Notes: a model not told the origin generated them from the sequence alone. DNA of 64,000 nt from Fragum whitleyi (GCA_948146395.1 OX411552.1:4959501-5023500), one strand, 5' to 3'; positions 43,306 to 54,768 are shown, counted from the stretch's first letter. Translations and numbers: made by a program.

Positions 43306-44358
43306 TTATCGACGTGCATGAATGACTCCGAGTATCTCTCCTTGCATTGGTGAATGCTATTAAAGCGCCACCAATGGATAGAGAATACTCCGAGTTCCGT
43401 TAACTGTAGACTACCTCCCTCATGGAAACTCATGTACTTAATAGTCCATGAGTTTGCGAGTGAGTGGTGGTCCATTTTCCTATTTTCAGGGACGTAATCA
43501 TTGTATCGAAATTAAAACACTTCAAAATTGATTTACGGTCGGAACTCAAAAGTTGTTGTCATTTTCAATAAATTATATTTCTGCAGTTCTTATCAGAGAG
43601 AAACTTGTTTTTTTTTATTTTTTAAGTAAATAAGTTTTATACTTTCTCTCAAACTTCAATTTCATACTCCTGATGCATGGTATGAACGTATCAGTGTATC
43701 CGGAGTGTGTTGTTTAATACTCAGGTATTAGCTACTTTATAATATTGTTAATTGTTTTAATACTTATTGGTGTTCTGTGCGAAATGCATGATGGATTCCA
43801 GCTCGAGGCATGATTTGTAAAGACAATCGTCACGGTTGTAGTTACCTTGTTTTGCATTTAGCATTTTTCTATAAATTGCTGATTTTCTAGTCAGATTTGA
43901 GTTCGGAACACTTAACTTTTAAGAAGGTCCATTATTAATTGGGTACTTGTTATCATTACTCAAATGCCTTTGCAAGTACTGTCAAGGTTTTTGAGTTATG
44001 TTTATTTAATTATTAAATACAAATATTGATTAGGAAGTGTTTCCTGGCAAACAAGTACACCCATTGTCTTTGCAACCAGTAAAGATAAGTGTCATAAGAT
44101 ATTCAGAAAAATCAAAGTACTGAAGACACTGTTTGGCCATTTACTTCAATCTTTGGAATTTAAGTTTTAAAGTGTTCCGAACTAAGAATCATGCATATTG
44201 AACTTAATTTCTATTTTCACAGAACACATGACTTGTGTTTTGAACATGTATTGTTGTTTAAAAATTTTAATTTGTTAGTTTAACCATGTTTCTAGCACAT
44301 GTCCTTACATAGAGCTTGTCTGTTTTTGCCTGCCTATTTGAGGTCAAATACCTTACTT
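43306..44358 (+). other. Inner element 3' non-coding region
   Basis: About 1 kb without coding sequence. Right after the T1 stop, two arms near 43325-43395 (ACTCCGAGTAT and GAATACTCCGAG with an ATTGGTG/CACCAAT pair) can form a stem. A separate 282-base inverted-repeat unit lies at 43901-44182. Confidence 0.6.
43901..44182. repeat. 282-bp inverted-repeat unit inside the inner element
   Basis: GTTCGGAACACTTAACTTTT at the left pairs with AAAGTGTTCCGAAC at the right (44169-44182), the arms continuing imperfectly. Either a MITE inserted in the retrotransposon or a structural part of its 3' region. Confidence 0.55.
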
Positions 44359-44370
44359 GGAAGGGGGCAA
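44359..44370 (+). other. Polypurine tract of inner element
   Basis: GGAAGGGGGCAA immediately precedes the 3' LTR and would prime plus-strand DNA. Confidence 0.8.
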
Positions 44371-45555
44371 TGTAACGTTCGTGCATTATTAACTTAGCAT
44401 CTTAGCAGCTTCTCTTACGATTGCTCAGTGTTAAAAATCAGGATTGTACGATTTCTGCTTTTTGGTAGTCGAATTTGCATTTATTTCTAGTGCTAGATAA
44501 CTTAGGGTTAAAACTAACTTGTATTCTTGTATTGCAATAGTTTTTATGCTGTTAATTTACCTTTATGAATGGCTATTGCATTTATTCTTAAGCATTTCGC
44601 TCTATTTATTACTGCTTTCTCGTGAGATTCTTGGAAAGTCGGCCATATTTGTCTGAAATGCTGTGGTTTGTCCGTTTACTTTTCCATATCCAAGAGGATG
44701 CGATTTTACTAGTAATTTTAATAGAGGCGTAAGGATAGTATCAGTTGTGTTCCGATTGAGTACTATACTTCCGCCAGCGTTTCACGAGATGTGACGTCAC
44801 TACCTGCGTCATTTTAAGTATAAATAGCGCGTTGTTTTGAATTTTCATCAGAGTTTTTCTCGCTCTCAACAAAAGCACATCGCTTCGTTATTAAATCAAA
44901 GGCTAGAACCCTATTTCCCCCAACGACCTTCATCTAATCCCGTCAAGTGTAATAATAGACACATACGTCGGGATGCCCCAAGAGGTAATAAGGGAATAGA
45001 GGTTTAATTTTGTACCCGACCGTTGGAGGATTCTGGAGAATTTGACGACATTGGAATAATGTGGTCAACCCCACCCAGAATTCTCCAATACTAGACTCTC
45101 CAAAATTCTCCGTTCCCAAGGTTTACTGAGAAAGCTTCGATTTCTCCAATATTTATCTTTTGTAAAATGAAACATGAATTGTAAATTTCTAACATCTTTG
45201 GAATAATATTAGAGTAGCCAAACATTAAATGTGTAAACTGTTATTCCGTTTTGGGTGGTATTTTCTTTTGCCTTTATAGATCTATTTAATCCCAATCTAG
45301 ATCTATCTCCCCAAGTATTCTCCAGAATACTCCATCTTCCATATTCCTATCCAAAAGCCGGGTCCAGGACGATCCCGTAAACGTGACGGGATATATCCCC
45401 CAGTATTTAAGTCTCTTGTTGGACTTCGAACCATAAACGGGTTAGGGTTATACACCCTTAGAATCCGTTCATTGTGTTTTGGCGTTGTGCGTCTGTCGGT
45501 CTGTGTCTGCACGGTTACGTGTTGTTGACGACGTTCTAAGTGGGGGTCCGTTACA
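44371..45555 (+). repeat. 3' LTR of inner element
   Basis: 1185 bases, the same length as the 5' LTR, with one difference noticed. GAAC follows at 45556, matching GAAC before the 5' LTR. Confidence 0.95.
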
Positions 45556-46667
45556 GAACATACAGAATGTGTACTGACTATCGAAAAGTGAACTCTGTGA
45601 CAAAAACTGACTCTTTTCCAATTCCAAGAATTGATGACTGTATTGACAAAGTCGGTAATTCTAAATATGTCACAAAATTTGACCTTCTCAAAGGATTCTG
45701 GCAAGTTCCGCTCACTGATAGGGCTAAAGAAGTATCAGCATTTGCTACTCCAACTGGTCTGTACCAGTACAAAGTTATGCCGTTTGGGATGAAAAATTCT
45801 CCTGCGACGTTTCAGCGGCTTGTAAATATGGTTATAGCTGGCTTAGATGGCTGTGACGCATACATCGATGATGTCATCATCTATACAGATACATGGAGTG
45901 ACCACCTTCAAAGAATCAAACAATTCTTCGACCATCTCAGTGAAGCAAAATTGACTGATAATCTGGGAAAAACAGAATTTTGTCATGCTACTGTTACTTT
46001 TTTAGGACATCTTGTGGGACAGGGTCAAGTTAAACCTTTAGAATCTAAGGTCAATGCTATCTCTGAGTTTCCAGTGCCTGCTACTAAAAAGCAACTGATG
46101 CGATTTCTTGGTATGGCTGGCTACTATAGAAAGTTTTGTAAGAATTTTTTTTCTATAATAGCTGAACTTTTAACAAATTTATTAAAGAAAAATGTTAAGT
46201 TCAAATGGAATGATAACTGTCAAGTTGCCTTTGATCGCTTGAAAGCCATACTAAAGAGCACACCAGTTCTTTTAGCACCTGATTTTGACAAATGTTTCAA
46301 ATTAGCTGTTGATGCAAGTGATGTGGGTATTGGTGCTGTTCTCTTGCAAGAAGATGGTGATGGTATTGATCATCCCGTTTGTTATTTTTCTAAAAAATTA
46401 AACAAACATCAGAAAAACTACTCAACCATTGAAAAAGAATGTCTTGCTCTGATTTTGGCAATCCAACATTTTGAAGTTTATTTAACATCTGCAACTTCTC
46501 CTATAGTTGTTTTCAGTGACCACAATCCCTTAAGTTTTCTTCACAAACTTAAGAGTAAGAACCAAAAATTATTGAGGTGGAGTTTGTCACTTCAAGAATT
46601 TGATCTTGATGTAAGACACATTAAAGGAAAAGACAATATTATACCAGATGCTCTGTCAAGAGTCTAA
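45556..46667 (+). pseudogene. Outer element RT (remainder) and RNase H
   Basis: Continues the RT of the outer element after the insertion. Motifs: CTDYRKVNSVT, KFDLLKGFWQV, VMPFGMKNSPATF and the IDD box in AYIDDVIIY. RNase H has VDASDVGIG, KECLAL and FSDHNPL and ends with PDALSRV at stop 46667. Nothing coding follows before the LTR, so RNase H is the last domain, as expected when integrase is upstream. This 370-codon piece has no stop or frameshift. The apparent start of the frame at 45540 is only LTR sequence. Confidence 0.9.
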
Positions 46668-46936
46668 AATTTTGAATTGTCTTATCTTTAATATAAAATT
46701 GAATTTAACAGTACCATTTCACTATATTTTTTGTTTATATGTATGTATATATGTTTGTATATATATATCTCTTTTTCAATTCTTTTGATGAAAATTGTTT
46801 GTATTTTCATGCTAGATGTGCTGAAATGTTTCAACAAATCATGATATTATCAATTATGTAAAGTATATTATCATTGTATATGCTAAAGATAATACAAAAA
46901 GAAAGATTTATTTCATAAACCTTTCTTTTTTCTTTC
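46668..46936 (+). other. Outer element 3' untranslated region
   Basis: AT-rich with a short ATATATATAT tract near 46760. No coding sequence. Confidence 0.6.
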
Positions 46937-46947
46937 AAGGGGGAAAG
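46937..46947 (+). other. Polypurine tract of outer element
   Basis: AAGGGGGAAAG directly before the 3' LTR. Confidence 0.85.
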
Positions 46948-47490
46948 TGTCATGTATAAGCTATAAATAAACCTAATGGTATTTACCGTGTCTATTTTTA
47001 GACTGGGAATTTTCCTATCTCTTGATTTTGTTAGGTAAATGTATGTAGAATATTGTAGATCTTTCTAGAAAGGACTTCTGGAAAGTGATTCAGACTCTAG
47101 AGTATTCTTATGTTCTCTGCTATTCTAGATTATTCTATGGTATTATATAAAGGGGTTCCTACAGCATTCTTGGTTCACTTGTTTTAGACTTATGGTTTCA
47201 TTTAGTAGTACTGTGTTAAACTAAAAGGGGATTTCTTGTTATCTTAAAAGTGTGTTTAAAAGCGTGTTTAATTTTGAATTCGGATATTATTGAACTTAAT
47301 ATTTGTGGACCAGGAACTTAATTAAATTGGATCTAAAATCAAAAACTTTAGGATTAAACATTCAAGGTATTGTAATTTGTTTTTGTATTAATTTCATATT
47401 GTCAATAATTCTGTTATTATTGTCAATAAATATTGTTAATTGTAAAGTTTGTTGCTGGCTTCTTTGTTCGTGTTACATTGGCACGTAACA
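46948..47490 (+). repeat. 3' LTR of outer element
   Basis: TGTCATGTATAAGC to CACGTAACA, 543 bases, about six differences from the 5' LTR by eye. GAAA follows at 47491. Confidence 0.92.
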
Positions 47491-48275
47491 GAAAAAGATA
47501 AATGTGTTGGTATAATTTGTTGCTATTCTGTATTGGCAGTTACAATTATTTCTAACTGAGCAATCGGCAATATTATAGTGTAAAAAATCATAGTAGAACG
47601 TAAATTGGGAACAGTCTGTAAAATGATGTTTAAAAACAACCAAAACCGCAAAAAGATCTTAATACCATACAGCAGAGCTAAAGTTAAGGTCCGGGAAATA
47701 ATCGACTGTTATTCCTGAAGAAAATCGGACAAAATGATTCTTTGTATAATTTGTATTCAACATTTTGACTTTCAATTGCTGTAAACAAATCGAAACAAAT
47801 TTCATTGCTAAACATATTACTGGGTGTGTATTTCGTGTTCTGAAAAAACATACAGAGTGAACAGGATTTATAGCATTAAATTCACGTTTTCGGGTCGTTT
47901 TCGCCATACGTTAATGCACAAAACCCGGGCGTTAACGGAAGAAAACGTGGAATAATAAGTGAATTCACGTGCCGTTAACGCTCGGCTTTTTTCACTTAAA
48001 TATCCTCAGTCTCGGCCAATACACTTAATCAGTTCTTTGTATATCATTAATATAGAGCATGATTAAAGACGTCGATCCTATTCCCGCGTTAATTTTTGTG
48101 ATGTCACTAATTTACCAAGCAACGTCGGTACAAAAAAAAATACGGCACAATGCATAATGCAATTTTTTCGGCCCATTATTTCTTTTGGAACTAGTTTTAA
48201 ACGTTCCAATGAATTCTTTTGCAATTTCTGTTTGAAAAGGCACTAAAGTATTGATTTTCAAGTTTGCAATAATAG
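47491..48275. other. No gene; right flank of the outer retrotransposon
   Basis: Contains several CGTTAACG words (47908-47985) related to the palindrome that follows. No supportable gene. Confidence 0.4.
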
Positions 48276-48415
48276 CGTTAATTCACGTGATTTTCGTGCG
48301 TTAACATTTGCAGAGACCCTCTAAGTGCCTTAACGCCCTCGCGCTTCGCACTAGGGCGTTAAACCATTTTTCGTGTCTCTGCAAATGTTAACGCCCTCAA
48401 ACACGTGAATTAACC
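48276..48415. repeat. 140-bp palindrome with TTAACATTTGCAGAGAC arms
   Basis: CGTTAATTCACGTG through TTAACATTTGCAGAGAC (48276-48317) pairs with GTCTCTGCAAATGTTAACGC and CACGTGAATTAACC (48375-48415). The loop contains a second pair (TTAACGCCCT / AGGGCGTTAA). Confidence 0.7.
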
Positions 48416-49040
48416 CTATAATATATGGGAGTAAACAGGGTATATAATGTTTAAAAGCTCTCAACATCAGCAGTGAATATGGAGGGTCCGATTGACACCA
48501 GCTGGATGAAGTCCTTTTCCCAATCCGGAACTAAAGGATATCCAACGGAGGCAATCGTTCAATTTTGGTACAGGCCCTGAAGCTGCCAAGAAATTTCATG
48601 TTGGTGATAGCTAGTTGACATAGGCCTTGTCGGTGGTTCTAAATGAACCCTTTCATGTCTACGTTTAGACTGAACAGCACTGATCACTCAATTGTGCACT
48701 AGAAACAAAGTAGTTGAACTCAAACGTTTGAAAAGCAATGTCAAGCCATTGCAATTGGTAAAGCACAGTTTGCATCTTTTATTTGTCCTCGTGTTTTTGC
48801 ATATGACTATGTTCTAAAGATACTATTTAAAACTAGAAGCCGTCCCATTACTTTACTTCTGCAGTATACTTTGAACATTTTTACTGTTGGCAAAGTAGGG
48901 CATGAAATGATACACAGAAACTACGCTTTAACCGAAATTTGCAAAAAACGTCCAATGCATGAAAGTGTTATTTAAAAAAATGACAGATGGGCTGTAACTC
49001 ATTTAAATGTACATACACTAGTAATAGCCTGATTATATGT
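48416..49040. other. No gene seen
   Basis: No long frame and no clear repeat. Confidence 0.3.
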
Positions 49041-49169
49041 TCGAACGGCGTTTAACGCCGCTTTATTAAACCTTTTTATTATATCTCAGATGCTGGAGCA
49101 CCTAACAATTGATTTCTGGTACTTCTCACACAAGTAATTCTATTAAATCCTTGGCTTGCCTCCAGCTGC
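49041..49169 (-). repeat. Dispersed repeat B, truncated copy
   Basis: Shares CGTTTAACGCCGCTT, GGAGCACCTAACAAT, TGATTTCTGGTACTTCTC and GCCTCCAGCTGCT with the copy at 60298-60552. A family A MITE follows directly and may have inserted into it. Confidence 0.6.
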
Positions 49170-49618
49170 TACAGTTAAGAAAATATCGTGAAACAAGGTG
49201 AATGATTTCGGAATAATTTTGGAGTGAAATTGAATGGGTGCGAAGAGTGAGTTTTGAGTGAAATTAAAGGGAGGGAATCCAATGACGCTATTTTTTTCAG
49301 GATGAACAAAATTAACGATATTTAATACCTCCCTTTAATAAAATATGCATAAAAAATCTGTAAATAGCTTCCATTTTCTTCAAGAACTTGTCACACGACA
49401 AAAATTCCAATTTTCTCAGTTAAATTGCGTTTTTATAGGTATAAATTATTATAGCTATAATTATTTTGAATGTAGATGTTGATCAGATATTTTAAAGTGA
49501 TTTTGCGTTTATGAATGGTTTGAGTGAGTGTTAGGAAAGAATGATTGGAGAGCTGAGAGAGTGCTTTTGAATGGTTTTGATTGAGATGAATGTTAGTTAT
49601 ACGACGTTACTGACTGTA
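49170..49618 (+). mobile_element. Foldback MITE, family A, diverged full-length copy
   Basis: Begins TACAGTTAAGAAAATATCGTG and ends ACGACGTTACTGACTGTA, with the central GGGAGGGAAT / ATACCTCCC palindrome. Confidence 0.65.
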
Positions 49619-51408
49619 TCCTAAAGATTGACACTCCGACGCTACGAACTGCTCCATGACGACGCCTACATGAATAGCAGGGCAAAAAGTCGCCTTTTCG
49701 TTTAAAACAGCCTGATTAAGGCAGTAAGTGACACAAGCTCGATCTTCAATAGCTAGCGTGGAACGTAACATTGTTTTTTTTTCCTTACGGCGTTTGAGAA
49801 CCTTTCCAGAGATCGAATTTGAAAACTAGTTAACTCTTATCTTGCTGAATTCTTATTTAGTTAACAAACTTTGATTGTTCTTGGCATTTCGGCCAATATG
49901 TATCACGTTTACCTCCACAATAAGCAAGTAGGTATGCGGTGTAATAAGTCAGTAAAGAGTTAACGATTACTTTGGAATAAATATTCTTCCAATCATAAGG
50001 TCAACTTGCAAGTAAAAAGTATATCGAAAATGTTTTGTGATGTGTTACTTTTGTTGTTCAGTATATATAAAAAATTGGCAGGTTTCAAGAAAAAAAAACC
50101 ATTTATTTTTTGTTGAGAGCTTCAAAGTTAGGCGAAGTATACATACAACATGATACAGGTATAAAATAAAACATTTATCGCAATTTAACAGAAAACTAGT
50201 AGGTTAATTTCAAACAAAGTTAGGACATCTAGGATTGTTCATTGAGTAAATCTCACTCGAAGATTTCTAAAGATCTTTTAATGGCACATTTATAAATGCA
50301 CGACAGGATTGGGCTTATTTTGAGTAAAAAATATTGCCACTCTATCATGATATATACATATATGCATGTTAATATCATTGAGTTTCAAAACTTTTCTAAG
50401 TAATTAATAAAAGAATACTTTTCCCATTTAGAATCAATACTTAAACAATATATTTACGATAAACTTTATCTTGAAAAAGCTTTTGGGCACTGTTTTAGGG
50501 TATCTTCACAAAATTTCTTATGACCTTCCATATCTTACCGAGTTTGTCATTCGATTGATAGATATAAATAAGCCAGTGGAGCGATACTAGCAATCTTGTG
50601 TCTCTTGTTTACAGGCCCTGCAGGGCGGCCAAAAAAAGGTCCTCGCTAAAAAAATCTTCGCGGCGAGCGCTTTCATTGTACATGGCTATACTTTTTATTA
50701 CCAGATTATTTTAGAATATTTACCAAAAATTGAACTATATGATGTCATCAGCAAGAAGCATTTAATACAAAAATTCTACAAGATTCAACTATCTCCACAT
50801 TTTAAAGCTGCTCTTTCGCAGTTTTCCGTAGAAAAAATACAAAACTTGTTCTTAGATTTGGAAATGAGTGTTTTAAGAACTAAGAATGGTCCAAGGGCAT
50901 CAGCACTAAAAATAACATATTTCAATAATTTTGTTACTTATTTTTTCGAAGCGGCAAGATCAGTAAGGGACCCAGTCCATTCGAGTCTTTAAATTACAAA
51001 ATCGTTACTTTCCGTGAATAATCTTTCATTTTTGCTTGTACTGATATGAAGTTTTCAGCTGTCAAATATTTTTACCTTTATCTGTGATTGAAGAATTATT
51101 TTTAAGGCGTAGGTAGATGCTTTATTTTTTCAGAATGATATTTTGCTAAATTCGGGAAAATGTGTCTTTCTTTCCATGTAATATCAGATTGAATCTTATT
51201 ATTTTAAAGTTTTCAACATGATAAGGTCGTTACTTCCAAATGATTTTACGAAAATTTAAAAGCTCAAATTTTCCTGATCTGTGAAAGAGCAGCTTTAATT
51301 ACATAAAATAAGTCTATGTATACATTGTAAATGTCCATACATGTATCCAGTGTGTCGAATCAAGGGTTGAGACCCTAATGCATGTACACGTAGCTGTATT
51401 CATCTGAT
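49619..51408. other. Mostly featureless; 3' side of the FReD gene
   Basis: No coding sequence supported. On the minus strand, ATTAAA at 51299-51294, about 110 bases after the FReD stop, is a possible variant polyadenylation signal. Confidence 0.35.
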
Positions 51409-52143
51409 TTATCCATCAGAAATGAGTGACATTTCTGTTTGGATAATTTTGTTGTTACCCCAGCAGGGCTGGTACGAGAGGATAGGCAAACCGTGAGGGC
51501 CTTCTAACATGGGACCGTTTAACTGAAATGTTTCACACCTACTCCCGAACCACCAAGCAGTTTTGAAAAGCTCGGAACAATTTGTAGAATCATCGTGGTC
51601 GTTATCAGCATCAAATGTGGAGAACATCATACCGGTGCCCACCTTATATTCATCCAATTCTTTAGAACATTCGTCGCCCATATTTTGTAGGCTGTAAAGA
51701 ATCATCCGATATTTTTGTCTTGCAACCAGTCTGAACTCCTTAAATTGCAAAGACGCAAAGACTTTAGAACCGGGTTCATCTATCGTCAAGTGAATGTACA
51801 GCCCGTATTTATTGGTGTTTGTCAAGGTAGCGATATGTTCAAGACCCAGCCAATATTCAGTTTCATGAGAAGCGTTCCCAAACCCCGACACATAATCGGA
51901 CCAAGGGCGGTAGAAATCCAGCGATCCAGAATATCTGGATTGAAACACTGTTAAAGGACCAGTGTTGATACCGCCTGGCAGGATACACCTAACGTATACA
52001 GTACTCCCCGTTTTATTAATATATAGAGGATATACTCCCTCGTCTGAATGTCCCGCCTCTTTGTGTTTGTTACAATCTTGTCGTGGTATGGTTGTTACTA
52101 TGTTCTCTGGGTGTTGTGTAGTGCTCACTTTTGTAACAGGCAG
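51409..52143 (-). CDS. Fibrinogen-related domain (FReD) protein, C-terminal exon
   Basis: The exon starts at 52143 after TTTCTTTTTAG and ends at TAA 51409. Numbered from the first GTG at 52128 (239 residues), the FReD runs from about 16 to the end: first Cys pair C19-C48, TVFQSRYSGSLDFYRPW (60-76), GFGNASHETEYWLGL (82-96), the Ca-binding DADNDHDDSTNC (173-184), second Cys pair C184-C198 around AWWFGSRC, and NGPM...TEMSL at the C-terminus. This is the lectin-like domain of ficolins, tachylectins and invertebrate FREPs, which are secreted pathogen- or glycan-binding proteins. The usual GGWW is TAWW. The acceptor is phase 0, and two phase-0 first exons lie upstream. It is complete, with no stop or frameshift. 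Confidence 0.92.
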   Translation of the reverse strand: MPVTKVSTTQHPENIVTTIPRQDCNKHKEAGHSDEGVYPLYINKTGSTVYVRCILPGGINTGPLTVFQSRYSGSLDFYRPWSDYVSGFGNASHETEYWLGLEHIATLTNTNKYGLYIHLTIDEPGSKVFASLQFKEFRLVARQKYRMILYSLQNMGDECSKELDEYKVGTGMMFSTFDADNDHDDSTNCSELFKTAWWFGSRCETFQLNGPMLEGPHGLPILSYQPCWGNNKIIQTEMSLISDG

Positions 52144-53559
52144 CTAAAAAGAAATTTTAGAAAAAGGAATAATGCTACGTGTGCGGCCCTATATATCTTT
52201 TTTTTTAAATAGAATCTTTGTAAAAAAACAATTCATATACGTCCATCAGATTTCATGACCTCTTATTGGCTTTAGAATTGGAATTATTTCTATTTGGAGT
52301 TTTTTGGAATAACTATTTTTTGAAGTTCGTGCACAAAGTAGGCCCACCAAATGATTCTAAATACTGAGAAATCTGTAAGTGTTATATCTCCATGAACTCA
52401 AGTTTCGATGGTCCTAAATCAAAATATAATTCTTCAGATACTTGAACGTTTGCTTTGTTAGTGAGGCTACTAATAATGATAAGTTAAAGCTTTTGATCAT
52501 CCCGAAATGAATAATCAATTGACCTTACTTGGAAAACCCCATGATGTCATTGATATAAAGGGGATGTTTTTTTTCTTTTGATAACATATACTAGCGCGAA
52601 ATATGCGAAAGCATTTTTTTATCTATAGATATATAGAAAATTCATCGTTTTCTAAGAGAAATTTCATTTCAACAGAAACAAGTTATATCTGTTTTATATG
52701 CAAAGAGTGTTAACCTTATTTCAGAAAGAGCACCGAGTGCGCATGAAAACGCTCGGCTGAAGGTGCTGGATAATGCAAAACCTCTACGGAAAAAAAACAC
52801 AATTCTTACAAAAATTGCGTCTAGAGTCATTCGCAATGATATTTTGAATAGCTCTTGTGCTGATAAATACACTCGGAAAATCATACATAACTCCATGTAA
52901 TACTTTTAGGTCTTATTACAAAGGAAGATGTTTCCTGGTATTATACCTAAGTGGTAGAAAATGTCTGTCAAATTCTCAAAAGAAAGGTCGTAAAAATGCA
53001 TGTCATATCCCATCCTTAACTCAGCCGACGTCGATATAAAATGCTTCAGTGATAAACTTGTTAGTTTTTAAACAAGATTTTGCATTTATTTGCTTTCTTT
53101 TAGATAATAGACGGTATCGCTTATGCAATAATCTTGATCAAATGCTAAAATGATAACACTTTTTAAGGTAGAGTAAGAAAAGTGAATAATCACTGCATAA
53201 GATCAATCACAAGCCAGTTTTCCATCTTCTATTACATTGAAAAAAAAAATCAACACTGAAAAGACGTGATATTTCTGCTACATGTACGTGGCCATTATTG
53301 AAGCCATGTCGTCATTCTACGCGAGATTTTCTTTTATTTGAGACTGATTTATCGGCAAGGTAGATTTATAACAATTATTCCAATTTTCGCTGAATAATGT
53401 ATGGAAATTAATGCTGGTTTTGAGGTTAAATAACGTAATGGTACAGTCTAAAATGTTTATAAAAGATTGGGATATGTGTCAAATGGTGTTAGACTATATT
53501 TAGTTCTCTCGTCATGACTCTAAGAGAGAGAATGGTATAGGAGAACATCTGGTTGGGCA
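52144..53559 (-). other. Probable intron of the FReD gene
   Basis: No coding sequence supported; the minus-strand frame at 52669-52896 shows no domain or splice context. Begins, on the minus strand, upstream of the acceptor TTTCTTTTTAG. Confidence 0.5.
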
Positions 53560-53740
53560 TACAATAACATCGTGAAATTGACAATATTAATGATTTTGTG
53601 ATGATTGTTGAATTAGATTAAATAAGTGAAGGAACGAAATTTGAATGAAGTTAAAGACAAGTAATAAAACACCACTTATATCGTCCAATTGGAGAAATGT
53701 CGCTTCGTCTTAATACCCCCCTTTAAAAAGATTACGTAAT
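53560..53740 (+). mobile_element. Foldback MITE, family A, left half
   Basis: TACAATAACATCGTGAAATTGAC start and a decayed central palindrome (ATCGTCCAATTGGAGAAATG). The right half is unclear; weak traces lie near 54060-54150. Confidence 0.5.
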
Positions 53741-54276
53741 AAAATGATTGTCTTCACTAATCATGACCTGAGGTTATTAAACTTTCCCCATTCTCAATTC
53801 AATTTTTTCTCAAATTCAAATTTAAGATTGAAGCCGTAATTCTGTTTTAATACTCCTATTAATGTTTTCTGATTAAAGATAATATTAATAAGTTGTTATT
53901 GATAACAACTTATTAATATTAGCTTTTATTTTCATACATTTATTTAAATTTAAGATTTGAGAAAATTTTCAGTTGAGCCTTAGAAAAGTTTTATAACCTC
54001 GGGCTCAGGTGCTTTCCCACAAATACCAGCAAAAATAAATCGTCGAATTATAGATTGTTTTAATTGAAATATTGATTGCTATGAGAGTTTTCGAGATGTT
54101 TTAAAATGATTGCGATGTGTTTTGTAATAGTTTTGTCTAAGATTAGGTACAATTTTTCAATGTTGATAATTATATAGCTTCGAAATGGTTAAATTCAAAC
54201 CCTAGCACCTGTGTCAGGAAAGATAATCAAGTGGTTAGAAAATTGTTCTCGAAATCCAATAACTTTTAATCTTTTA

Positions 54277-54544
54277 TATACTAGGACGAAACGAAACGCC
54301 GGGATACATAAAATATGCAATTTAGACGAATCAGGGCTGCCATAGCTGCGTATGGAGGACACACAAGATACTGATATGTCCGCTCGAGTTTCGCAAAACA
54401 AGAAGGGTCATCATTAAAAAGGGGTATTTTTTCGTATAATCAGATGAAATTTCATACAAAAATGAATATAATAATCCAATAATACAATTTGTCCTTAAAA
54501 CAATAATAATAGGTTACCCGGCGTTTCTTTTTCGTCTTAGTATA
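54277..54544. mobile_element. MITE with GACGAAA...GAAACGCCGGG ends
   Basis: TATACTAGGACGAAACGAAA and CGCCGGG at the left match, inverted, CCCGGCGTTTC and TTTTTCGTCTTAGTATA at the right. 268 bases, inside the probable FReD intron. Confidence 0.6.
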
Positions 54545-54576
54545 TTTCGCCAGGATCCTGTTCGTCCTCGAGACGG

Positions 54577-54768
54577 GGGCCAAGTTATTTCTTGTCCTGG
54601 GCGGGTATTGTTGCCCGCTTTATCAGAGTACCTTTCAGACAACGGGCTTCTAGCTCTAGGCTGATCTCATAATAGACTATCAAAAAAGCTAAGAATAGGC
54701 TATCCTGATATTTGATAGCGAGATCAGTCCGTACCTGACCCGAAAGCGGGCCAGAAATAAGATGGCCC
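54577..54768. repeat. Foldback element with TTATTTCT arms
   Basis: GGGCCAAGTTATTTCTTG at the left and, inverted, GGCCATCTTATTTCTGG at the right, with a second inverted pair ATCTCATAATAG / CTATCAA-type words inside. Confidence 0.5.

Larger units (their letters stand above)
35391..45555 (+). mobile_element. Inner Ty3/Gypsy retrotransposon with zinc-finger and T1/BTB cargo
   Basis: A 10,165-bp element. Two 1185-bp LTRs (TGTAACG...CCGTTACA) appear to differ at a single base, the insertion is flanked by GAAC on both sides, and gag and pol are both open. This indicates a very recent insertion. Order: LTR, tRNA-Leu-type primer site, gag, a -1 frameshift signal, protease-RT-RNase H-integrase, a splice-acceptor-like site, a C2H2 frame, a T1/BTB frame, about 1 kb of non-coding sequence, a polypurine tract and the LTR. 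The cargo occupies the position of env in errantivirus-like elements but has no signal peptide or membrane segment. Confidence 0.93.
30992..47490 (+). mobile_element. Outer Ty3/Gypsy-like retrotransposon, Gmr1-type domain order, interrupted
   Basis: Two 543-bp LTRs (TGT...ACA) bracket gag, protease, integrase, then reverse transcriptase and RNase H. Integrase before RT is the copia-like order; within Ty3/Gypsy it is known from the Gmr1 group. RT and RNase H motifs are Gypsy-like (IDD box, DALSRV end). The LTRs differ at about six positions by eye, roughly 1 percent. GAAA borders both ends. The body carries at least two frameshifts and three in-frame stops, and a younger element occupies 35391-45555. 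Without that insertion the element would be about 6.3 kb. No env-like frame is seen. Confidence 0.9.

Noticed and set aside
52669..52896. Minus-strand 75-codon frame in the FReD intron
   Set aside because: Phe-rich, no splice context and no recognisable domain.
54195..54401. Minus-strand 68-codon frame
   Set aside because: Overlaps the end of a MITE (54277-54303) and has no coding features.
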